From contig NZ_CP031013.1 in NCBI RefSeq assembly GCF_003711205.1, positions 806,001 to 870,000 on the forward strand: a DNA stretch of 64,000 bases, given 5' to 3'. The notes under the pieces are model-generated. The model had not been told where the DNA came from, ran no database searches, and saw only the letters and a list, made by a program, of their open reading frames with translations. The position numbers and the translations under genes were made by a program. Positions 1-8,538 of this stretch are shown one piece after another (the stretch's first letter is position 1; each line of letters begins with the position of its first letter). Origin of the DNA: Polaromonas sp. SP1. Lineage in GTDB: Bacteria; Pseudomonadota; Gammaproteobacteria; Burkholderiales; Burkholderiaceae_C.

Positions 1-1402
1 GCTCGACGAGCCCAGCATCGGCCTGCACCAGCGCGACAACGACCGCCTGATCGGTACCCTCAAACATTTGCGCGACATCGGCAACAGCGTGCTGGTGGTC
101 GAGCATGACGAAGACATGATCCGCGCCGCCGACCACGTGATCGACATGGGCCCGGGCGCCGGCATCCACGGCGGGCGCGTGATGGCGCAGGGCACGTTTG
201 AAGAAGTGCGGGACAACCCCGCCTCGCTGACCGGCCAGTACCTGGCCCAGACGCTGAAGATCGCCGTGCCCCAACGCCGCACGCCCTGGCTGCCGACGGT
301 CAAAGCGGTGGAAGCGGCCGAGAAGAAAAAAGTCTCGCGCTTTCCGCAAAGCCCGGCCGCCGAGCGCCGCGCCGCACGCGAAGCCGTGCACCAGGCCACG
401 CTGGGCGACATGCAGGCGCTGCGCGTCATCAACGCCACCGGCCACAACCTCAAGGGCGTGAGTGTCGAATTCCCGGTGGGCCTGCTCACCTGCGTGACCG
501 GCGTCTCCGGCTCCGGCAAGTCCACGCTGGTCAACGACACGCTGTACGCCGCAGTGGCGCGCACGCTGTACCGCGCGCATGAAGAGCCCGCGGCCCACGA
601 AGCGATTGAAGGCATCGAGCATTTCGACAAGGTCATCAACGTCGACCAGTCGCCCATCGGCCGCACGCCGCGCAGCAACCCGGCCACCTACACCGGCCTC
701 TTCACGCCGATTCGCGAGCTGATGGCCGAGATGAACACCGCGCGCGAACGCGGCTACGGCGCCGGGCGCTTCAGCTTTAACGTGGCCGGCGGCCGCTGCG
801 AAGCCTGCCAGGGCGACGGCGTGGTGAAGGTCGAAATGCACTTTTTGCCCGACGTGTATGTGCCCTGCGATGTCTGCAAGGGCATGCGCTACAACCGCGA
901 AACCCTCGAGGTGCAATACAAGGGCAAAAACATCGCGCAGATCCTCGATTTGACCGTCGAGGTGGCCGCCGAGTTCTTCAAGGCCGTGCCCACCATCTCG
1001 CGCAAGCTGCACACGCTGCTGGATGTGGGCCTGTCTTACATCAAGCTGGGCCAGGCCGCGACGACGCTGTCGGGCGGCGAGGCGCAACGCGTCAAGCTCG
1101 CGCTGGAGCTGAGCAAACGCGACACCGGCCGCACGCTCTACATCCTGGACGAGCCGACCACCGGCCTGCACTTTGCCGACATCGACCTGCTGCTCAAGGT
1201 GCTGCACCAGCTGCGCGATGCCGGCAACACGATTGTGGTGATCGAGCACAACCTGGACGTCATCAAGACCGCCGACTGGCTGGTCGACATGGGCCCCGAA
1301 GGCGGGGCCGGTGGCGGCACGGTGGTGGGCGTGGGCACACCCGAAGACATCGCCGCCAACCCGGCCAGCCACACCGGCCGCTACCTGGCCCGCCTGCTGT
1401 AA
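1..1402 (+). CDS. uvrA: UvrABC excinuclease subunit A, C-terminal part (5' end outside window)
   Basis: This is the DNA-damage recognition ATPase of nucleotide excision repair. The reading frame is open from base 2, so the gene starts upstream. About 466 codons are visible, roughly the C-terminal half of a usual UvrA of about 940 residues. In order I see the Walker B of the first ATPase (LDEPSIGLH, bases 2-28), the second Walker A (GVSGSGKST, near base 500), the C-terminal zinc module with CEAC and CDVC pairs near bases 800 and 870, the ABC signature [14 protein letters not shown] near 1070, and the second Walker B ([10 protein letters not shown]). The motifs follow UvrA order without interruption. 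It ends in TAA. A UvrA paralogue cannot be fully excluded without the N-terminal half. Confidence 0.96.
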   Translation, partial: LDEPSIGLHQRDNDRLIGTLKHLRDIGNSVLVVEHDEDMIRAADHVIDMGPGAGIHGGRVMAQGTFEEVRDNPASLTGQYLAQTLKIAVPQRRTPWLPTVKAVEAAEKKKVSRFPQSPAAERRAAREAVHQATLGDMQALRVINATGHNLKGVSVEFPVGLLTCVTGVSGSGKSTLVNDTLYAAVARTLYRAHEEPAAHEAIEGIEHFDKVINVDQSPIGRTPRSNPATYTGLFTPIRELMAEMNTARERGYGAGRFSFNVAGGRCEACQGDGVVKVEMHFLPDVYVPCDVCKGMRYNRETLEVQYKGKNIAQILDLTVEVAAEFFKAVPTISRKLHTLLDVGLSYIKLGQAATTLSGGEAQRVKLALELSKRDTGRTLYILDEPTTGLHFADIDLLLKVLHQLRDAGNTIVVIEHNLDVIKTADWLVDMGPEGGAGGGTVVGVGTPEDIAANPASHTGRYLARLL

Positions 1403-1423
1403 TTTTTTGTTGTTGATGCGTCA

Positions 1424-1455
1424 GGGCGCGCGCCGCGCCCGGGCCGCGCCTTTTT
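1424..1455 (+). terminator. Possible terminator after uvrA
   Basis: A GC-only stem (GGGCGCG, loop CGC, CGCGCCC) lies 20 bases after the uvrA stop. A second GC block and TTTTTG follow. The pairing is ambiguous because GGCGCG can also pair with the CGCGCC that directly precedes the T run. Confidence 0.4.
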
Positions 1456-1485
1456 GTTTTCCCTTTCTTTCATGGAATCCCGGTT

Positions 1486-2415
1486 TTGAACAGCTCCACC
1501 TTTTTCACCCAGCGCAAAGTCGTTTTCCTGCTGGCCTCGCTGTGCTGCCTGCTCTGGGGCAGCGCCTACCCGGCCATCAAGAACGGCTACGCGCTGTTCC
1601 ATATCGCCGCCAACGACATTCCGTCCAAGCTGGTGTTTGCCGGCTGGCGTTTTGTATTTGCCGGCCTGGTGCTGCTGGTGTTTGCCGCACTCAGCAAAAA
1701 GCCGGTGTTCAAGCTGGACCGCCGCACCTTCGGGCAGGTGACGCTGGTGGGCCTGACGCAGACGAGCCTGCAATACGTGTTCTTCTACATCGGCCTGGCG
1801 TATGCCACGGGTGTGAAGAGTTCGATCATGAATGCGACGGGCACTTTTTTCAGCGTGCTGCTGGCGCACTACATCTACAAGAACGACCGGCTCAGTTTTA
1901 ACAAGGTGCTGGGCTGCGTGGTCGGTTTTGCCGGCGTGATGGTGGTGAACTTCAGCGAAGGTTTGCTGACCTTCGACTTCACGCTGCTGGGCGAGGGCTT
2001 TGTGGTGATCGCCGCCTTTGTGCTGTCGGCCGCCAGCATCTACGGAAAGAAGGTGTCGCAGCGCGTGGACTCGGTGGTGCTGACGGGCTGGCAACTGGCG
2101 ATTGGCGGCCTGGCCTTGTTGCTGATCGGCTTTGCCACTGGCGGCACGCTGACGGGCTTCACGCTGAAGTCGACCTTGCTGATGGTCTACCTGGTGGTGT
2201 TGTCGTCGGCAGCGTTTTCACTGTGGACGATTTTGCTGAAATACAACCGGGTGAGCATGATCACGGTGTTCAACTTCATGGTGCCGATTTTCGGGACGCT
2301 GCTGTCGGCGGTGTTCCTGGAGGAGAGTTTTCTGGAGTGGAAGAACGGCTTGGCCTTGTTGCTGGTTTGTTATGGGATCTGGTTGGTGACGAAGGAGGAG
2401 AAGGTTGCGGGTTGA
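1486..2415 (+). CDS. EamA/DMT-superfamily permease
   Basis: A 309-residue integral membrane protein with about ten hydrophobic segments, the usual size and layout of the drug/metabolite transporter superfamily with two EamA repeats. The first helix carries LLWGSAYPAIKNGY, typical of the first EamA repeat. The second repeat begins near residue 165. The chosen start is TTG at 1486: the ATG at 1471 runs into a stop after five codons, and no in-frame ATG lies closer. Substrate cannot be inferred; family members export amino acids or metabolites. It is a single gene between uvrA and a long repeat region. Confidence 0.85.
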   Translation: MNSSTFFTQRKVVFLLASLCCLLWGSAYPAIKNGYALFHIAANDIPSKLVFAGWRFVFAGLVLLVFAALSKKPVFKLDRRTFGQVTLVGLTQTSLQYVFFYIGLAYATGVKSSIMNATGTFFSVLLAHYIYKNDRLSFNKVLGCVVGFAGVMVVNFSEGLLTFDFTLLGEGFVVIAAFVLSAASIYGKKVSQRVDSVVLTGWQLAIGGLALLLIGFATGGTLTGFTLKSTLLMVYLVVLSSAAFSLWTILLKYNRVSMITVFNFMVPIFGTLLSAVFLEESFLEWKNGLALLLVCYGIWLVTKEEKVAG

Positions 2416-2914
2416 GGCTCTCTTTGGCCTCTAGCCCAGGTGGTGTCTTGGGTTTTAGCTCCTGAATTGATAGCGGTCACCATTTCCCGTCTCCCTCCGT
2501 TCCCCGTCCCCCGTCCCCCGTTCGGGCTGAGCCTGTCGAAGCATTCTCCCCTCCCGTTCGGGCCGAGGTATCGAAGCCTTCTCCCCTCCCGTTCGGGCTG
2601 AGGTATCGAAGCCTGGCGGTGCTCCGACGATGTGTTTTTTGCTGAGGCTTCCTGGCCGGGGTTGCCGGCGGCAACTTACTTTTCTTTGCTTCGCCAAAGA
2701 AAAGTAAGCAAAAGAAAGGCGACCCTGCTGGCTGCGTCCCTCCGCTTCGCTACGGGCAACCTGCGGTGCTCGATTCAGGTGGGGTCTCGCTAAACTCGCT
2801 TCGCTCAAACAACGCGATCCCTGATCCGCCTGAATCTCCGCTCCTCGGCGCATCCAGAAGGGGGTGGAGACAGGAACACCCAACAGCCGAATACCAAAAC
2901 CGAATACCTGAAGA

Positions 2915-2944
2915 AACAAGGACTCGCCGTGGCGAGTCCTTGTT
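2915..2944. other. Perfect 14-bp hairpin at the centre of the large inverted repeat
   Basis: AACAAGGACTCGCC (2915-2928), loop GT, and the exact reverse complement at 2931-2944. There is no long T run, so it is not a classical terminator in either direction. It lies close to the symmetry centre of the 1-kb element. Confidence 0.75.
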
Positions 2945-3305
2945 GTATTTGCATTGGTTATTTGTCTTTGGTCCCCGCTCCCGTTCCCGATTGCCCCTTG
3001 TGGATGCGCCGAGGAGCGGAGGACCAGACGGATCAGGGCAAAAACTTGTTTGAGCGAAGCGAGTTGTTTTTGACCCCGGCTGGGCCGAGCACCGCAGGTT
3101 GCCCGTAGCGAAGCGAAGGGACGCAGGAACCAGGGTCGCCTTTTCTTTGGTGACTTTCTTTTGGCGAAGCAAAAGAAAGTTACTTGCTGCCGGGCAACCC
3201 CCGGCCAGGAAGCCTCAGCAAAAAACACATCGTCGGAGCACCGCCAGGCTTCGATACCTCGGCCCGAACGGGAGGGGAGAATGCTTCGACAGGCTCAGCC
3301 CGAAC

Positions 3306-3371
3306 GGGTGCGGGGTGCGGGGTGCGGGGTGCGGGTACGGGTACGGGTACGGGTACGGGTACGGGTACGGG
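3306..3371 (+). repeat. Tandem 7-mer followed by 6-mer repeat (GGGTAC)n
   Basis: About four copies of a GGGGTGC heptamer (from 3306) pass directly into six and a half copies of GGGTAC (3333-3371). It lies inside the right half of the large inverted repeat, and the left half has no counterpart. Simple repeats of this kind change length by slippage. Confidence 0.9.
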
Positions 3372-3480
3372 ATGCGGTGTGCGGTGTACGGTGTGCGATG
3401 AACGCTATCAATTCAGGAGCTAAAACCCAAGACAACACCTGGGCTAGAGGCCAAAAACACCTACAACTCCAGGCAAGACC

Positions 3481-4299
3481 TCAAAACCCGTACAACCCCG
3501 CCGGGTTGTCGACAAGAATCTTGCGCCGCACCGCATCCGACGACACCCACGAAAACAGCAAATCGTACAAATCCACTTCCGACGGTGGCGGGTTGCGGCC
3601 CGGATGCGGCCAGTTGCTCGCCCAGAGGCAGCGTTCGGGAAATTTCTCCGCCAGGGTGCGGGCGATCAGGCTCACGTCGTCGTACCCGGGCGCACCGACC
3701 TTGGAGGTCTCATACGGCGCCGACAACTTGATCCACACATTGCCCGTGTCCAGCACCCGCAGCAGCGACTGGAACGAAGGATGGTCGGGTTTGACGGGTT
3801 CGAGGAACTTGCCGTTGTGGTCGATCACCAGCTTGCAGGGCAGGCGCTTGAGCACCTCTTCATGCTCGGGGAAATTGCGGCCATCGAGCTGCAGGTTGAT
3901 CATCCAGTCCATCACCGCCAGGCGCGCGGCCATGGGCTCAAGCGACTCCCAGCCCAGCACCGGGTTGATCATCATGTAGCGCACGCCGCAGATGCCGCCG
4001 TCGTCCAGCCGCTTGAGTTCGGCGTCCGGCACATCCGGCTGCACCAGCGCGATGCCGCGGCCGGCCTCGCCCAGTTGCGCCACCGCATCCAGCGTGCAGC
4101 TGTTGTCAAAACCATAGGCCGAAGGCTGCACGATGACGGCGCGGCTCAGGCCCAGGGCCTTTTGCACTTCGCGGTACGTCGACACCGGCAAATGGGGCGG
4201 CACCCAGGCGACGTTGGGCACCATGGGGTATTTGTCTTCGTAGATGTGGACGTGGCAGTCGCACGCGCCGGCGTAGGTCGTGTTCTGGGTGGCTTGCAT
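3481..4299 (-). CDS. Amidohydrolase-2 family metal-dependent hydrolase
   Basis: A 272-residue TIM-barrel hydrolase of the amidohydrolase-2 type, the family containing 2-pyrone-4,6-dicarboxylate lactonase and sugar-lactone hydrolases. The strand-1 metal motif appears as CDCHVHIYED near residue 13, and the late catalytic region as LWASNWPHPG near residue 225. It is the last gene of a minus-strand set, 39 bases after a 2-hydroxyacid dehydrogenase, so a lactone or cyclic intermediate of a hydroxy-acid pathway is a reasonable guess. It starts at ATG 4299. Exact substrate unknown. Confidence 0.85.
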   Translation of the reverse strand: MQATQNTTYAGACDCHVHIYEDKYPMVPNVAWVPPHLPVSTYREVQKALGLSRAVIVQPSAYGFDNSCTLDAVAQLGEAGRGIALVQPDVPDAELKRLDDGGICGVRYMMINPVLGWESLEPMAARLAVMDWMINLQLDGRNFPEHEEVLKRLPCKLVIDHNGKFLEPVKPDHPSFQSLLRVLDTGNVWIKLSAPYETSKVGAPGYDDVSLIARTLAEKFPERCLWASNWPHPGRNPPPSEVDLYDLLFSWVSSDAVRRKILVDNPAGLYGF

Positions 4300-4338
4300 A
4301 AAAGCTTTCGCGAAAAGAAAGAATAAAGGAGGGCGGGT

Positions 4339-5346
4339 TCAGGCAGCCTGAGGGGCGCGCGTGGCCTGCCGCCAGCGCGTGGCCTGCTGCGCATTGACAG
4401 CGCCCTTGGGCGCGCGGCCCTGCATCAGCTCGGCCACCTGCGCCACGGTTTCCATGGCCTGGTGTTCCACCGCCGGCGGGGTGAGGCCGCCGATGTGCGG
4501 GGAAGCGACCACGCGCGGATGTGCGGCCACGCGGGGCGACGGCATCTGGTCGGGCGCGCGGCCCACGTCGACGGCGCAGCCGGCGATCACGCCGGCGTCC
4601 AGCGCGGCAATCAACGCGTCTTCATCGACCAGGTTGCCGCGCGAGGCGTTGATGAAAAACGCGCGGGGCTTCATCGCGGCAAAGGTGGTCGCGTTCATCA
4701 GGTTCTCGGTGGCCTCGGTCGCGGCGGCCAGGCAGACCACGTAGTCGGACTGCTGCAGCAGCGGCAGCAGCTCGACCTGCTCCAGTTCCTTGCGGCCGGT
4801 GGGCGTGTAGGGGTCGTGCACCACGATGCGCATGCCGAACGCCAGCGCCACGTCGCACAAATACTGGCTGATCTGGCCATAGCCGATCACGCCCAGCGTG
4901 GCGCCGCGCAGCTCTCGGCCCATGGTGGCGGTCACGGGCTGGCCTGCGTGGTACAGCGCCGTGGTTGCGCTGATGTGGCGGCTCAGGTCGATCATCACGC
5001 CGATGATCCATTCGCTCACCGACGGGATAAAGCCCGCGCTGGCCTGCGTGACCAGCACGCCGTGGCGGCTGGCGGCCGGCACGTCGATGTTGCGGATGTC
5101 GATGGCGCAGCGCACAAAGGCCAGCAGGCGCGGCAGCGCGGCAAAAAGCGCCTCGTCACCCACCGTCTGGCGGTAGGAAATGATCACGTCGCAATCGCCG
5201 GCCAGCGCCGCCAGCTCGGCGGACGAGAGATCGGTGTCGCCGCCGTTAAAGCGCACGTCGGCAATCGCTTTGAGCGCAGCGATGGCGCGGTCGCCGAAGT
5301 AATGCGCGAGTTTGTCTTTGGGGTGGCTGACGAAAACCGTTGTCAT
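4339..5346 (-). CDS. D-2-hydroxyacid dehydrogenase (NAD-dependent)
   Basis: A 335-residue member of the D-isomer-specific 2-hydroxyacid dehydrogenase family (phosphoglycerate dehydrogenase/glyoxylate reductase type). The Rossmann motif GVIGYGQISQYL is near residue 153. FINASRGNLVDEDAL is near 232, and the catalytic-His region SPHIGGLTPPAVEH is near 285. The family reduces 2-keto acids or oxidises D-2-hydroxyacids with NAD(H). It lies 26 bases after a LacI regulator and downstream of a TRAP carboxylate transporter, so it probably processes the imported acid. Substrate not determinable. Confidence 0.87.
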   Translation of the reverse strand: MTTVFVSHPKDKLAHYFGDRAIAALKAIADVRFNGGDTDLSSAELAALAGDCDVIISYRQTVGDEALFAALPRLLAFVRCAIDIRNIDVPAASRHGVLVTQASAGFIPSVSEWIIGVMIDLSRHISATTALYHAGQPVTATMGRELRGATLGVIGYGQISQYLCDVALAFGMRIVVHDPYTPTGRKELEQVELLPLLQQSDYVVCLAAATEATENLMNATTFAAMKPRAFFINASRGNLVDEDALIAALDAGVIAGCAVDVGRAPDQMPSPRVAAHPRVVASPHIGGLTPPAVEHQAMETVAQVAELMQGRAPKGAVNAQQATRWRQATRAPQAA

Positions 5347-5372
5347 TCAAAAACCTTGTTCAATATAAAAAG

Positions 5373-6422
5373 TCAGCGCTTGCCGGGCGTGTATTTCGCG
5401 ACCGAATCACGCGCCATCAGCGTGGGCTGGAAGATGAACTCCTGCGTGGCGATGGCCGGGTCGGCCAGCCGGCTCATCACGCGCTCGACCATTACCTGCG
5501 CCATCTCGGGCACCGGCAGGCGCACGCTGGTCATGGCCGGGTGCATCAGCGTGGAAAGAAACACGTTGTCGATGCCGATCACCGACACATCTTCGGGCAC
5601 GGCCAAACCGGCATCGCGAAAGCCCGCCATCAGGCCGAAGGCCATCAGGTCGTTGACGCCGATCACGCCGGTGGGCCGGTCAGCCAGCTGGGCCAGCAAA
5701 CCTGCCTGCGCGCGGCCCACTTCGCTCATCATCGAGTCGCCGTATTCGTCGACCGGCGTGCCTTCGACCACGCGGGCGGTCGCCTCCAGCCCTGCGGCTT
5801 TGGCGGCGGCCGTGAAGCCGGCGATTTTTTCATTACGGCTCATGGTGCGGCCGGCCGGCGTGACAAACGCCAGGCGCCGGTGGCCCATGTCGATCAGGTG
5901 CTGCGTCGCAATGCGGGCGGACTCAAAACTGTCGACCGTCACGTGATCGATGATGGAGGTCATGCCCGGCGTGGCGCGCCGGTCGTAGCTCACCATCACC
6001 AGGCCGCGCTCGGCGGCGGCCTCCACGTGCTGCTCGTCGATCAATGAGGAAATGATGATCACGCCGCGCACACCGTGGGCCAGCAGGTCGTCGAAGAAGC
6101 GCAGCTCCTTGTCCTTGTCGCGGTAGGTGTTGCCGATCATGATGCGAAAGCCGTAGCGCTCCTGCGCCAGGGTTTCGATCTCGCGCGCGATAAAACCGTA
6201 CATCGGGTTGGCCATGGACGGCACCAGCAAACCGATCAGCGGCGTGTAGCCGGTCTTGAGCTGGCGCGCCGTGGAGTTGGGCCGGTACTTCAGCTCGGCA
6301 ATCGCGGCCTCCACCCGTGCCAGCGTCTCGGCGGCCATGCGGTTGGCACGGCCGTTGAGCACGTTGGACACGGTGCTGGTGGACACACCCGCCAGGGCGG
6401 CGACATCTCGGATCTTGCTCAC
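5373..6422 (-). CDS. LacI-family transcriptional regulator
   Basis: 349 residues with the classical LacI N-terminal helix-turn-helix and hinge: IRDVAALAGVSTSTVSNVLNG at residues 4-24, hinge around RPNSTARQLKTG. A periplasmic-binding-protein-like effector domain follows from about residue 62 (PLIGLLVPSMANPMYGFI). It lies between the TRAP genes and the dehydrogenase/hydrolase pair on the same strand, so it is probably the local regulator of all five genes. A palindrome at 9625-9643 upstream of dctP is the candidate operator. It starts at ATG 6422; no unusual residues seen. Confidence 0.92.
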   Translation of the reverse strand: MSKIRDVAALAGVSTSTVSNVLNGRANRMAAETLARVEAAIAELKYRPNSTARQLKTGYTPLIGLLVPSMANPMYGFIAREIETLAQERYGFRIMIGNTYRDKDKELRFFDDLLAHGVRGVIIISSLIDEQHVEAAAERGLVMVSYDRRATPGMTSIIDHVTVDSFESARIATQHLIDMGHRRLAFVTPAGRTMSRNEKIAGFTAAAKAAGLEATARVVEGTPVDEYGDSMMSEVGRAQAGLLAQLADRPTGVIGVNDLMAFGLMAGFRDAGLAVPEDVSVIGIDNVFLSTLMHPAMTSVRLPVPEMAQVMVERVMSRLADPAIATQEFIFQPTLMARDSVAKYTPGKR

Positions 6423-6464
6423 GTTTTTTTCCCTGTCTTTTTATGCGTCTGCCGGTTGTGGCGC

Positions 6465-6590
6465 GTGAAAATGTGAAGAAATCGTAGCGAGCAACCCCGA
6501 GGCCGGTAGGAGGACCGGAGCCGTACATGCGTACGGTGAGGACCGCAGTGCCGGGATTGGGGTGCGCAGTAGATTTATTCGCATTTTCAC
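6465..6590. repeat. 126-bp element with 19-bp inverted terminal repeats
   Basis: The left end 6465-6483 (GTGAAAATGTGAAGAAATC) and right end 6572-6590 are reverse complements at 17 of 19 positions. The interior has further small palindromes (CCGTAC ATGC GTACGG, and CCGGT...ACCGG). The right end covers the stop codon of the fused TRAP permease (6587-6589). There is no coding capacity. It resembles a miniature inverted-repeat element; I see no target-site duplication. Confidence 0.75.
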
Positions 6591-8536
6591 AGGCCCATGC
6601 GGGTCGGCAGCCATAGCGAGAACTGCGGCACCAGCACCAGGATGATCAGCGTGACGAACAGCACCGCCAGGTATTTCATCATGGGCCGCCAGACATTTTT
6701 GAGCTCGGTGCCCGTGATGGCACAGGTGGCAAAGAGCCCCAATCCTATCGGCGGCGCGAAGAGCCCCAGGCCCATCGCAATCACCATGACCGTCCCGAAA
6801 TGTAAGGGATTGACGCCGAGCTGCGAGGCAATCGGGGTCAGCAACGGGCCGAAGATGATAAGCGCGGGCGCGCCTTCCAGCACCGCACCGAAGATGATCA
6901 TGATGAGCACCGACAGCAGTACGAACATGGTGCTGCCGTACGAGGCCGCAAACCCGATCATGAAGGTCGACAGGTATTGCGGGATCTGCTGGATGGTCAG
7001 CGCAAACGACACGCTGGAGGCCGCCGCCACGATAAAGAGGATGCCGCCGGCCATGGAGGCGGATCGCACAAAGAGCTGCGCCACCGACTTGACGGTCAAC
7101 TCGCGAAACGCCATCCACCCCACCACCAGTGCGTACACCACCGCAAAGGCCGACACCTCGGTGGAGGTTGCCACGCCGGAGGTCACGCCCTTGCCGATCA
7201 TCGCGACCATGACCAGCGCCACCATCGCGCCGCCCAGCAGGCGGAACATCGGCGTGCGCACGTCAAAGGCTTCGTCGGGGTTGATGCGCGTGCCGACGTA
7301 CACCGTCACTGCCGCGAGCGACAGCGCCAGCACGGCTGCCGGCACCAGCCCGGCCATGAAGAGGCCGGCGATCGAGATGTTGGCCACGAAGCCCATGATG
7401 ATCATGTTGATGCAGGGCGGAATGGTCTCGGCCATCACGGCCGTGCAGGCCAGCAGGCCGGCGGTTTCATTCGGGTCCTGCTTGGTCTTGCGCACGGCCG
7501 GCATGATGATGCCGCCCACGGCCGCGATGTCGGCCAGCTTGGAGCCCGACACACCCGAGAAAAACGCGGTGGCGGTGATGGTGATCAGCCCCAGCCCGCC
7601 GCGCACGCGGCCGAACATGCGCAGCAGCAGCTCGATCAGGCGCGACGACATGCCGTTGGCTTCCATCAGCAAACCGGCCAGCACAAAGAAGGGGATGGCC
7701 AGCAGCACATAGTGGTCGGTGCCGGCCATCACCTGCTGCGAATACACCAGCATGGGCAGGGAAGGGTCGGCCATGAAGAACACCAGCGACGACAGCCCCA
7801 GCACAAAGGCAATCGGCACACCCAGCAGCAGGCCGCCGACAAAACCGATGGTCAGCAGCATCCAGGGCTTGATGGCCATGCCCGGCATGAGCATGTTCCA
7901 GCCCGTCACCGCCACCACCATGGCGATGCCGATGGCCAGCGTGGTCCACACCACGCGCCGCGGGCCGTTCACTGCGTTGGCAATGCCGAACAGCGTCATG
8001 AAGAGGCTGCCGATGACGACGGGGAAGGTGTAGATCCATTGCGGCAGGCCGATGGGCGTGGTGCTGGACCACGAATCGATCAGCAGGCCGACGGACGACA
8101 CGCACAGGCTGGCCGACACGGCCACGATGATCCAGCTGGCGAACTGGATCAGCGCCGGCTGCCAGCGCGCCGGCAGCAAACCGCGGAACAAATCAACGCC
8201 CACGTGCTGGCTGCGCGCCAGCACTGTGGCGGCGCCGAAAAACACCAGCACGATCATCAGCGCGCGCGCGATTTCCTCGGCCCAGTCAAAGGGCTCGTGC
8301 AGGAAGTAGCGGAACACCACCGAGACAAACACCACCAGCACATCGACAGCCAGCACCACGCCCGCGACGTACTCGGTCATGCGCATCAGCCAGGCCAGCC
8401 AGCGGCCGGACGAGTGGTTGACGCTGAAGCCCGGTGCGGACGCCTGCGTCGGGTTGTGCGACAGGGCTTCCGGCAAGGTCTCCCCTACCGCCCCGGGTAC
8501 GGCCCCGGGCAGGGCCGCCGACATGCTGCCTGCCAT
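6587..8536 (-). CDS. TRAP transporter, fused small and large permease (DctQ-DctM)
   Basis: 649 residues: an N-terminal DctQ-like four-helix part (about 45-210, with FRYFLHEPFDWAEEIARALM) joined to a full DctM large permease (about 225-645, with GVSGSKLADIAAVG and GPLLTPIASQLGVNP). TRAP permeases use the sodium gradient to import carboxylates delivered by a DctP protein. Fused QM proteins are a known TRAP subtype. It follows dctP by two bases, so the two are surely cotranscribed. The first 40 residues are poorly conserved in character, so a start at an internal Met is possible. Its stop codon lies in the inverted repeat at 6572-6590. Confidence 0.92.
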   Translation of the reverse strand: MAGSMSAALPGAVPGAVGETLPEALSHNPTQASAPGFSVNHSSGRWLAWLMRMTEYVAGVVLAVDVLVVFVSVVFRYFLHEPFDWAEEIARALMIVLVFFGAATVLARSQHVGVDLFRGLLPARWQPALIQFASWIIVAVSASLCVSSVGLLIDSWSSTTPIGLPQWIYTFPVVIGSLFMTLFGIANAVNGPRRVVWTTLAIGIAMVVAVTGWNMLMPGMAIKPWMLLTIGFVGGLLLGVPIAFVLGLSSLVFFMADPSLPMLVYSQQVMAGTDHYVLLAIPFFVLAGLLMEANGMSSRLIELLLRMFGRVRGGLGLITITATAFFSGVSGSKLADIAAVGGIIMPAVRKTKQDPNETAGLLACTAVMAETIPPCINMIIMGFVANISIAGLFMAGLVPAAVLALSLAAVTVYVGTRINPDEAFDVRTPMFRLLGGAMVALVMVAMIGKGVTSGVATSTEVSAFAVVYALVVGWMAFRELTVKSVAQLFVRSASMAGGILFIVAAASSVSFALTIQQIPQYLSTFMIGFAASYGSTMFVLLSVLIMIIFGAVLEGAPALIIFGPLLTPIASQLGVNPLHFGTVMVIAMGLGLFAPPIGLGLFATCAITGTELKNVWRPMMKYLAVLFVTLIILVLVPQFSLWLPTRMGL

Positions 8537-8538
8537 GC

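Larger units (their letters stand above)
2423..3455. repeat. About 1-kb imperfect inverted repeat without genes
   Basis: The stretch 2416-3480 has no convincing gene. Outer arms 2423-2475 and 3403-3455 are reverse complements with one mismatch seen. Next, 2519-2578 matches 3247-3306 perfectly in reverse complement (60 bp). The left side carries an extra tandem copy of about 35 bp (2579-2613). The arms then continue imperfectly, roughly 2614-2775 against 3084-3246, including blocks such as TTGCTTCGCCAAA and GCTACGGGCAACCTGCGG. Near the middle is a 14-bp perfect hairpin. The outer arms belong to the short palindromic family described at 12878, here as two inverted copies. Open frames here are repeat translations without plausible starts. 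Confidence 0.9.

Noticed and set aside
3306..3371. CRISPR array
   Set aside because: Units are 6-7 bases without spacers; no cas genes.
3161..3979. Protein frames through the repeat region
   Set aside because: They translate inverted and tandem repeats and lack family features.
4462..5946. 494-codon plus-strand frame
   Set aside because: Opposite a clear dehydrogenase and LacI regulator; composition of a shadow frame.
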